This document shows positions 1-5,465 of a stretch of DNA of 16,858 nucleotides, piece by piece. Position numbers and translations under genes: made by a program. Numbering within the stretch: position 1 is the stretch's first letter; every line of letters begins with the position of its first letter. The DNA comes from DATGKD01 sp035294855 (lineage in GTDB: Bacteria > Actinomycetota > Acidimicrobiia > Acidimicrobiales > UBA8190): contig DATGKD010000217.1 of assembly GCA_035294855.1 (NCBI GenBank), positions 1 to 16,858 on the forward strand, in the 5' to 3' direction. The notes beneath the pieces are model-generated. The model did no database searches. It had not been told where the DNA came from and saw only the letters and a program-made list of their open reading frames with translations.

Positions 1-55
1 AAGTCTCAACGACGGTCGAGGCCTGCGCGGTGGTGCCCGTGGTCTGCTGTGTCAT
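1..55 (-). CDS. SRPBCC/AHSA1-domain protein, N-terminal fragment (runs off the window)
   Basis: Only the first 18 codons are visible. They begin MTQQTTGTTAQASTVVET, and the gene continues beyond base 1. The ATG (55-53) shares its A with the TGA stop of the ArsR gene, and AGGAGAAG just upstream is a strong ribosome binding site, so the two genes are translationally coupled. ArsR-type regulators of this subfamily very often sit next to an AHSA1/SRPBCC (START-like, hydrophobic-ligand-binding) gene. A short Thr-rich head leading into a 'tsVv.tsI.v.aP' strand is typical of those proteins. The family call rests mainly on this neighbourhood and on a short stretch of sequence, so it is an inference; the existence of a coupled gene is well supported. 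Confidence 0.6.
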   Translation of the reverse strand, partial: MTQQTTGTTAQASTVVET

Positions 56-348
56 CACTTCTCCTGTCCGAGCTGCTCCGCTCTCCGCTTGAACGACCCC
101 AGGGCGTGGTTCCAGAACCGTTCGAGGTACACGATGAGCGCTCCGAGCCCTTCGGGGTTGAGCTCGTACACCCGCCGGGTCCCGTCGGCACGGTCGACGA
201 CGAGGCCGGCCTCCTTCAGCACCTTGAGATGCTGGGACACTGCCGGCCTGCTGATCGGCAGCTCGCCAGCGAGCCGCCCCACTGCGTGGGGGCCGTCCGC
301 GAGCATCTCGAAGATCGACCGCCGGGTGGGGTCCGCCAGCGCCCTCAT
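55..348 (-). CDS. ArsR-family winged-helix transcriptional repressor
   Basis: A small (97 aa) ArsR/SmtB-type DNA-binding protein. It opens with the family hallmark ALADPTRRSIFEML. A helix-turn-helix follows (about residues 25-50, ISRPAVSQHLKVLKEAG), then the beta-wing (VDRADGTRRVYELNPEG) and a C-terminal dimerisation helix with aromatic residues. No cysteine or histidine metal site is visible, so it belongs with the non-metal ArsR group usually paired with SRPBCC genes. The frame can be extended to a GTG at 372 (105 aa). I prefer ATG 348 because GAGGTGG lies at proper distance before it, while the GTG has no ribosome binding site and lies inside an operator palindrome. It is coupled to the downstream SRPBCC-like gene by a one-base stop/start overlap and is probably autoregulated through the two palindromes upstream. 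Confidence 0.88.
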   Translation of the reverse strand: MRALADPTRRSIFEMLADGPHAVGRLAGELPISRPAVSQHLKVLKEAGLVVDRADGTRRVYELNPEGLGALIVYLERFWNHALGSFKRRAEQLGQEK

Positions 349-360
349 CGCCACCTCAGG

Positions 361-393
361 GTAAGTGTTCACTTACGGTAAGTCAACGCTTAC
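361..393 (-). promoter_or_regulatory. Tandem ArsR-type operator palindromes
   Basis: Two 16-bp palindromes start 17 bp apart just upstream of the preferred ArsR start. The first (361-376) has perfect 7-bp arms, GTAAGTG and CACTTAC, around a 2-bp centre. The second (378-393) keeps the outer 5-bp arms GTAAG and CTTAC. Repeated imperfect inverted repeats overlapping the promoter are the normal ArsR autoregulation layout. On the minus strand TTGACA (plus 404-409) and TTGACT (plus 383-388) are possible -35 elements. The second would place TACCCT as a -10 directly in front of the gene. Binding by this particular ArsR is inferred from position. Confidence 0.6.
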
Positions 394-510
394 GATCGAG
401 CTTTGTCAATAGGGATCGGCTCGGCGATTCGATCGGCGAAACGGGGGCTTTGAGAAGCCCAAGGGTTTGGGACCTTCGGCCCTGCTCGCGAACGCGCGCT
501 GAGGTCGAAA

Positions 511-615
511 ATGAGCGAGGACAGCGAGGCGGGCTACCTCGTGATCCCGGGAGGGAGTGATCAACCCTCCGGCAGGGTGCGCTGGCTATCAGGGGAATGG
601 GCGAAGCATCGGTGA
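511..615 (+). CDS. Possible 34-aa small ORF (doubtful)
   Basis: The ATG at 511 is preceded by GAGG with 6-nt spacing, a reasonable ribosome binding site. The frame then reads 34 residues, starting MSEDSEAGYLVIPGG and ending WAKHR, before TGA at 613-615. The product is hydrophilic, has no recognisable domain, and its last codons run into the 5' arm of the large hairpin at 595-641. It could be a genuine small protein, a leader peptide or chance; it lies among decayed sequence, so chance is quite possible. Confidence 0.2.
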   Translation: MSEDSEAGYLVIPGGSDQPSGRVRWLSGEWAKHR

Positions 616-641
616 GGGCGGCACCGATCCTTCGCCCATTC
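595..641. repeat. Long near-perfect hairpin (47 nt)
   Basis: Outer arms GAATGGGCGAAG (595-606) and CTTCGCCCATTC (630-641) pair perfectly over 12 bp. After a single C/C mismatch the inner arms ATCGGTG (608-614) and CACCGAT (622-628) add 7 more pairs around a 7-nt loop. No T-tract follows on either strand, so a classical intrinsic terminator is not obvious. Alternatives are a REP/MITE-like palindromic element, a processed RNA, or a U-less terminator downstream of the B12 operon, whose last stop codon is about 300 nt away. Confidence 0.75.
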
Positions 642-782
642 GCCGCGTTACGAGTGGCAGTGGGCTACGCCGCGAGGGGGACGGCTCTGGCTTGAGCGAG
701 TGCCGTGGCCAGTTGGGCGAGGATGGTCAGGTCGACGTGCAACTGAACCTGCTCGCGCCTGGCACCGGCGTCGCCGGGGCGA

Positions 783-920
783 GGGTCGCGGGGACACGTC
801 GAGGCGATGGCGCACTACGCGGGTCAGAGCGTGGGCCAGGTGCGCAAGGAGCAATCGGCCGCCGACATCGTTCGCGAGTTGAGCGAGGGCGCAGAGGCGT
901 TGCTGCATCGTCTCCGCTGA
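783..920 (+). pseudogene. Nitronate monooxygenase C-terminal remnant
   Basis: The frame ending at TGA 918-920 reads HVEAMAHYAGQSVGQVRKEQ and then SAADIVRELSEGAEALLHRL. This resembles the last about 45 residues of 2-nitropropane dioxygenase-type nitronate monooxygenases, where a '(Y/W)AGQSVG' segment precedes 'aAeiVrelveeAea.L'. Upstream, the frame hits a stop at 744-746 and the flavin-binding TIM-barrel body (about 300 residues) is absent, so this is a truncated gene fragment with no functional start. It converges on the end of the B12 operon. The family call is from pattern memory and would be settled by a protein search. Confidence 0.5.
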
Positions 921-941
921 TCGCTGTCGCCCGCAGAAGCT

Positions 942-1769
942 TCAATCGACGAATACCGTCTCCGGTTCGAAGACCGCTCGCCGTGCGGCACGGCGCAGTG
1001 CCGCCAGCACCGGTCGGCCGAGCACGAGGATCAACACGACGCACGTGACGGCCCGCGTGAGGTCGAATCCCAACGACGTCGTGAGGTCGAACAGGAAGAA
1101 CCGGTGCAGATTGGCGGCGACACCCGCACCGGGCAGGAACGAGTAGGTCGTGCCGGTACCGACGAACGGCCAGAACCACAGGTTCGTCAGGAGCCCGTAG
1201 ACGACGGCGGCGACGGCCCCGTACCCGGCGAGCACGGCGCGTTCTGTGAGGCCCCGGGCACCGGGGAGCGACGCCGCGCCCAGACCGACCCAGGCGGCCG
1301 CCAACATCTGGAACGGCAACCACGGCCCCACTCCGCCGGTCACCATCGCCGACGCGAACAGGGCCACCGCCCCGAAGACGAAGCCGAACCCTCGTCCGAA
1401 CACCCGGGCTGCCAGGACGAGGAGGAACCACTCCGGTTCGAAACCGTCGATACCGGGGCTGGCGATCCGCAGAGCCGAGAAGCACGCCGCCAGGATCCCC
1501 AGCAGCGCGATGGCTTTGGCATCGATCCCACCCTCGGACAACTCCGCGACGACGATGGCGATGAGCAACGGGATGAGCGCCACGAAGATCCAGGGGGCAT
1601 CGGTGCCGTGCGCCGCGTCGGCACCGGCGTGGCGGTGGATGAGGAGTGGCCAGCCGAAGGCCACCACGCCGAACGCACTCGTCAGGACGAGCAGGGTCAC
1701 GGACCGGCGTCGGAGTCGTAGGGCCGGGGGGTGCCGGACCTGTCTGTGGGACGGGGCGGCCGTCGTCAT
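942..1769 (-). CDS. ECF transporter S component (putative corrinoid/B12 specificity subunit)
   Basis: A 275-aa polytopic membrane protein, last gene of the riboswitch-controlled operon. After a basic cytoplasmic N-terminus (about residues 1-22) come six or seven hydrophobic segments (roughly 24-43, 60-78, 86-104, 114-140, 150-168, 178-200, 235-255) and a basic tail. The segment TGGVGPWLPFQMLAAAWVGLGA (about 144-165) matches the conserved region of actinobacterial ECF S components related to the group annotated as CbrT-like. S components bind the substrate and dock on the shared T subunit and ATPases. The start ATG (1769-1767) overlaps the stop of the ATPase gene (ATGA), so translation is coupled. 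Corrinoid specificity is inferred from the upstream cobalamin riboswitch and the transcobalamin-like partners, not from the sequence of this protein. Confidence 0.8.
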   Translation of the reverse strand: MTTAAPSHRQVRHPPALRLRRRSVTLLVLTSAFGVVAFGWPLLIHRHAGADAAHGTDAPWIFVALIPLLIAIVVAELSEGGIDAKAIALLGILAACFSALRIASPGIDGFEPEWFLLVLAARVFGRGFGFVFGAVALFASAMVTGGVGPWLPFQMLAAAWVGLGAASLPGARGLTERAVLAGYGAVAAVVYGLLTNLWFWPFVGTGTTYSFLPGAGVAANLHRFFLFDLTTSLGFDLTRAVTCVVLILVLGRPVLAALRRAARRAVFEPETVFVD

Positions 1770-3388
1770 GCCGGCACCTCCTCCAACGCCGCTCGCACCT
1801 CGCCCACGGTCAACCACTCGTCGGGAGCGAACACCTTCGCGACCTGCGGGGCGAAGACCGGCGAATGGCACACGACCTCACGGGCGGGCGCGTCGGCGAT
1901 CAACTCGCCGTCGGCCAGGACGATGGCCCGGTCCGCCACCCGTGCCGCCAGCTCCACGTCGTGGGTCGCGAGCACGATGGCGTGGTCCGAGGCGGCCAGC
2001 TCCCGCAGCAGCGTGACGAGGCGGTCCTTGCTCGGGTAGTCGAGGCCGCGGGTGGGTTCGTCGAGCAGCAGCACCGAGGGTGCCGGCGCCAGGACGACCG
2101 CCAGGGCGACGGCCAGACGCTGCCCCTCGGAAAGGTCGCGCGGGTGGAGGTCCAGGGGAATCCCGGGCAGGACGCGAGCCAGCGCGCCGCGCGTCGTGCC
2201 GGCATCGAGCGCCGCCACGCGGTCCGCGTGGTGGCATTCGGATCGGACCGATTCGGCGTACAGCAGCACGCCGGGATCCTGGGGCACGAGCCCCACCTCA
2301 CGGACCAACTCCTGGGCGGCGAGACGCCGAGGGTCACCGCCGTGGAGGCGCACCGAGCCACGGGTGGGCCGCCGGCCTCCCGAAACGACATTGAGGAGCG
2401 ACGACTTCCCGGAGCCGTTTCGCCCCATGAGCACGGTGACCTCGCCCGCACGAATGTCGAGGCTGACCGACTGCACGGCGACCACCGGTCCGTAATGGAC
2501 GGCGACGTCGCGCAGCTCCGCCACCGTTTGGCGACCGTCCGCCGGTCGCTCTCGGGCGATGGTGCGCTGCATCGGGGCGATCCGTTGCCGCAACGCGGCC
2601 GCCCGGCGACGGGCGTCGCGCACGGTCAGCGGCAAGGGGTCCCATCCGAGGTAGCGGCCCAATTCCACGAGCGGAGGGGCGACGGTCGCGGTTCGCATGA
2701 TCTCGGCGGGCGGGCCCACCGTGAGGCGAGCGCCCCGTCCGGGCACGACCACGACGCGGTCGGCGAACGGCAGCACGCGTTCGAGCCGGTGTTCGGCCAT
2801 CAGCACCGTGAGCCCCAAGTCGTGCACGAGCCTCGCCAAGGCGTTGAGCACCTCCTCGGCCGCGGCCGGGTCGAGGGCCGAAGTGGGCTCGTCGAGGACG
2901 AGGACGCGAGGGGAGGCGGTGAGCACCGCGCCGATAGCCACGCGTTGTTGCTGTCCACCCGACAGGGAACGCAGTGGACGGTCACGCAGCTCGGCCAAAC
3001 CCAGGAGGTCGACGGTGTCCTCGACCCGGCGGCGCATCGCGTTCGCAGCGACGCCGAGGTTCTCCATCGTGTACGCCAGCTCGTCCTCGACGCGTTCGGT
3101 GACGAAGCTCGCCAGCGGGTTCTGACCGACGTAACCGACGACGTCGGCCAACTCACGCGGCCGGTGCGTCCGGGTGGACCTGCCGTCGACGGTCACGCTG
3201 CCGCCGAGGGTGCCGCCGCTGAAGTGCGGCACGAGCCCGTTGACGGTGCGCAACAGCGTCGACTTGCCAGATCCGGTCTCCCCGACGACGACGCAGAGCT
3301 CGCCCTCGGGAACCTCGAGGTCGACCTCGTCCAGCGTGGGACGGGCCGCACCGCTGTAGCGGAAGGAAACCCGCTCGAGGCGGATCAT
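1766..3388 (-). CDS. ECF transporter duplicated ATPase (A-A' fusion)
   Basis: A 540-aa protein with two ABC ATPase domains in tandem. Domain 1 has Walker A GETGSGKS (36-43), Q-loop near VGQNP (87-91), signature LSGGQ (142-146), Walker B LVLDEP (163-168) and switch His200. Domain 2 has Walker A GRNGSGKS (322-329), signature LSEGQ (419-423, slightly degenerate), Walker B LLLDEP (440-445) and an ATHD switch near residue 474. Both A domains of an ECF module are therefore fused in one chain, as in CbiO/EcfA-type pairs. It would hydrolyse ATP on the cytoplasmic face and drive toppling of the S component through the T subunit. The ATG (3388) overlaps the T-subunit stop and the TGA overlaps the S-component start, both by ATGA. 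A longer open frame continues upstream in the same phase but belongs to the T gene read out of frame. Confidence 0.93.
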   Translation of the reverse strand: MIRLERVSFRYSGAARPTLDEVDLEVPEGELCVVVGETGSGKSTLLRTVNGLVPHFSGGTLGGSVTVDGRSTRTHRPRELADVVGYVGQNPLASFVTERVEDELAYTMENLGVAANAMRRRVEDTVDLLGLAELRDRPLRSLSGGQQQRVAIGAVLTASPRVLVLDEPTSALDPAAAEEVLNALARLVHDLGLTVLMAEHRLERVLPFADRVVVVPGRGARLTVGPPAEIMRTATVAPPLVELGRYLGWDPLPLTVRDARRRAAALRQRIAPMQRTIARERPADGRQTVAELRDVAVHYGPVVAVQSVSLDIRAGEVTVLMGRNGSGKSSLLNVVSGGRRPTRGSVRLHGGDPRRLAAQELVREVGLVPQDPGVLLYAESVRSECHHADRVAALDAGTTRGALARVLPGIPLDLHPRDLSEGQRLAVALAVVLAPAPSVLLLDEPTRGLDYPSKDRLVTLLRELAASDHAIVLATHDVELAARVADRAIVLADGELIADAPAREVVCHSPVFAPQVAKVFAPDEWLTVGEVRAALEEVPA

Positions 3389-4503
3389 GCGACCGCCGCA
3401 CCGAGGTCTGAGCGGACGGGTGCCCCCGCGGCGCGCCGGGACGGGGCGACGAACGCGGGCAGGGCAGCCACCACGATGCCGACGACCGGCAGCACCGGCA
3501 GCGCGGGCACCGCCAAGGGCACGAAGGACGCCGTCATTCCCGCGATGCCGAGCGCGTGGGCGATCCCCATGGCAGCGAGCGCCACGGCGCCCGAGCCGAG
3601 GATGGCCCACTCGGGTGCGCCCCAACGATCCGGGCGGTACCGCGTCCGGCGGAGGTTGCGGCCGCCGACGGTCAGCCCCACCGCACAGACGGCGACACCG
3701 ACGGTGACGATCGGCAGCCCGAGACCGAACAGCGACCCCGCATCGATGACGCCATAGAGGCCCACCGCGGCCGAGAGCAGGCCCGTCGCGGTGGCACTGA
3801 CGGCAATGCGGGTCGCCGCCCTCGAGCTCTCGTTTCGCCGGCCGTAGCCGCGGGCATCCATCGAGGTGGCCAGTTGCAGTGAGCGGTCCAGTGCTCCCTC
3901 GAGGACCGGCACGGCGATCCCTCGAATTCCCCGCACGCCGGTCGTGGGAACACCGCGCAGGCGGCGCGCGTGGCGCACCGCCGAGACCGTGTCGACAAGC
4001 TCGGGCGTGAAGGACAATGCGACGGTCACCGCCACGCCGGCTTCGTACAGAATCGACGGGAGGCAGCGCAACAGGCGGTAGGGACTCACCAGGGAGTTGG
4101 CCGCACCGAAGCACACCAGGATCACCGCCAGCTGCAGACCCAAGACGAATGCCGTGATGAGGGACTCGAGCGTCACCTTGCCACCGATGCTGACCGCGGC
4201 CGCCCAGGATGGAAGCGGGACGCGCGGCAACGAGAACAGGACGTGGCCGGGGATGCCTCGCTGGCCGAAGAGGACCTCGATGGCCAGGCGGATCACGATG
4301 ACGACCAGGCCGATCTTCACGAACAGCGCCAAGGATCGGGACCACGGTGAGTTCCCCCGGCAGCTGGCCACCACGAACGACACGACGGCTGCGATGAGCA
4401 GCAGCAGGAACGGGTTGGGGTTGGTCGTCTGCATCGCGGCAACACCCAGGCACGCGGCCCACCCCCACCATGCCAGCGGGTGGACTGAACGACCGCCGGG
4501 CAC
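3385..4503 (-). CDS. ECF transporter transmembrane (T) subunit, CbiQ/EcfT family
   Basis: A 372-aa membrane protein with the two cytoplasmic coupling motifs of EcfT/CbiQ proteins: RHARRLRG (about 177-184) and SMDARGYG (about 214-221). These Ala-Arg-Gly helices contact the two ATPase domains. An early TTNPNPF motif (26-32) fits the family's conserved T-x-N-P loop. Several hydrophobic helices lie on either side, with two or three more after residue 240. I chose GTG 4503 because GAGGAG sits 8 nt before it; an upstream GTG at 4512 overlaps the stop of the preceding gene (GTGA) but is too close to that ribosome binding site. Either way it is coupled to the surface-protein gene before it and the ATPase gene after it. 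It provides the membrane scaffold of the importer. Confidence 0.9.
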   Translation of the reverse strand: MPGGRSVHPLAWWGWAACLGVAAMQTTNPNPFLLLLIAAVVSFVVASCRGNSPWSRSLALFVKIGLVVIVIRLAIEVLFGQRGIPGHVLFSLPRVPLPSWAAAVSIGGKVTLESLITAFVLGLQLAVILVCFGAANSLVSPYRLLRCLPSILYEAGVAVTVALSFTPELVDTVSAVRHARRLRGVPTTGVRGIRGIAVPVLEGALDRSLQLATSMDARGYGRRNESSRAATRIAVSATATGLLSAAVGLYGVIDAGSLFGLGLPIVTVGVAVCAVGLTVGGRNLRRTRYRPDRWGAPEWAILGSGAVALAAMGIAHALGIAGMTASFVPLAVPALPVLPVVGIVVAALPAFVAPSRRAAGAPVRSDLGAAVA

Positions 4504-4508
4504 GCCGA

Positions 4509-5462
4509 TCACTCCTCGCCCGGTCTCCGCCGCCACCGGAACCAGGCCGCGGCGCCCATGACGCCGATCAGCGCGCCGATCACGACGATCGGCAACACCG
4601 GGTCCCCTCCCGGAGCCCGGTGCGCGCTTCGAGCTGAAAGGGCGAGTCCGCTCGGTGTCTCTCGCGATCGCGGGCCGCTCCCGGTGGAGACGGTCGACGC
4701 CGTCGTGGTCGAGGGCACATCGCCGGTGCGGGCGGTGGAACCCCCTGCGCCTCGAACATTCGCGGTCGCCGCTGGGGACGCGGCGCCTTGTCCTCCCGAC
4801 GTCGGGCCGCTCCCCGGGGGGTGCGTTGCCCCGGTCGGCCCGGGTGCGTCGACCGCGGACGGGGACGTCGTGACCGGCGCTCCCGAGCCCGACGATCCCC
4901 CACCGCCCGGGCTGCCGCCACCACCGCCCCCGGCCTTCGGCACCGGTGTCACGCCGGGGCAGGCGGCGGCGAAGGCGGCGGCAGGCGACACCGACGGCTT
5001 CGGGGCGCTCGCGGAATCGGGGCCGGGGTCCTGGTAGCGCCAGCCCTCGACGTACGTCTGGCCATCCGCCACCGTGTGTTCGGCCGGACCGATCCCGGCG
5101 TAGGTCCACGTATTGGCATAGGGATCACCCTGCCAGTACGACCAGTAGTAATAGAGGCCGTTCGAGGCGTTGTGGCAATCCTGCAGGCCACTCGGCGGGT
5201 AGGCGTTGATGGCGCACACGAGCCCCGAGTTGTTCTGGGTCACCGTGTCGCCCGCCGCGCTCAGGACATCGAGATCGCTGGCGCCGGCTTGCACGCGTGC
5301 CGCCTGCGGGTTCGGGGCGGCTCCGTTGGCGTCATCGACGACGACGCCGACGCAGACCGGCCCACCCGCGGCCGCCGGTCCGGCCAGAGCGGTCATCATC
5401 GCCAGACATCCGGCCAGGAGACCGGCTGACCCGAACAGGCGGCTACGAATGGGTGTCCGCAT
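4509..5462 (-). CDS. Membrane-anchored surface protein with DUF4430/transcobalamin-C-like domain
   Basis: A 317-aa exported protein. Residues 1-32 form a Sec signal peptide (basic start, hydrophobic core, AAA end). Residues about 36-145 look like a DUF4430 / transcobalamin C-terminal beta domain: VCVGVVVDD, then an NSGLVCAINAYP strand, the aromatic core NGLYYYWSYW (101-110), W119-T-Y-A-G-I-G, VADGQ and EGWRYQ. Three cysteines (37, 83, 96) could form a disulfide. A stalk of Gly, Ser, Pro and Thr (about 146-285) follows, then one transmembrane helix (about 288-308) and a basic tail RWRRRPGEE. There is no LPXTG motif, so it is membrane-anchored with a long cell-wall-spanning stalk. The start ATG lies 3 bp after the stop of the barrel-protein gene. 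Cobalamin binding is inferred from the riboswitch, the ECF genes and the fold resemblance to the beta domain of intrinsic factor. Confidence 0.75.
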   Translation of the reverse strand: MRTPIRSRLFGSAGLLAGCLAMMTALAGPAAAGGPVCVGVVVDDANGAAPNPQAARVQAGASDLDVLSAAGDTVTQNNSGLVCAINAYPPSGLQDCHNASNGLYYYWSYWQGDPYANTWTYAGIGPAEHTVADGQTYVEGWRYQDPGPDSASAPKPSVSPAAAFAAACPGVTPVPKAGGGGGGSPGGGGSSGSGAPVTTSPSAVDAPGPTGATHPPGSGPTSGGQGAASPAATANVRGAGGSTARTGDVPSTTTASTVSTGSGPRSRETPSGLALSARSAHRAPGGDPVLPIVVIGALIGVMGAAAWFRWRRRPGEE

Positions 5463-5465
5463 CGC

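Larger units (their letters stand above)
394..800. other. Intergenic gap with hairpins and no confident gene
   Basis: This stretch holds no convincing full gene. Visible features are a 6-bp hairpin GGGCTT/AAGCCC (445-460), an inverted repeat GGAGGG/CCCTCC (550-570), a long perfect hairpin (595-641, listed separately) and a possible 34-codon ORF (511-615, listed separately). A minus-strand reading from about 790 to a stop at 665-667 looks codon-like (high GC at third positions, includes VQLHVDLTILAQLATALAQA). It has no start, and I could not assign it to a family. Together with the broken gene beside it, the stretch looks like decayed sequence. Confidence 0.5.

Noticed and set aside
394..560. 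tRNA or small structured RNA suggested by several short stems
   Set aside because: No cloverleaf, T-loop consensus or acceptor stem could be assembled; the stems are short and unordered.
557..1048. 163-codon plus-strand frame over the left intergenic region
   Set aside because: Arg/Gly-rich with no domain; the NMO-like reading lies in a different frame, and the 3' part is antisense to the S-component gene.
1646..3757. 703-codon open frame on the plus strand
   Set aside because: It is antisense to the ATPase and T-subunit genes, lacks any domain and is Gly/Arg/His rich, as expected of the complement of GC-rich coding DNA.
3389..4471. Long N-terminal extension of the ATPase frame (901 codons in total)
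   Set aside because: The extra part is the T-subunit gene read out of frame; the ABC domain begins at the ATG at 3388, which overlaps the T stop by ATGA.
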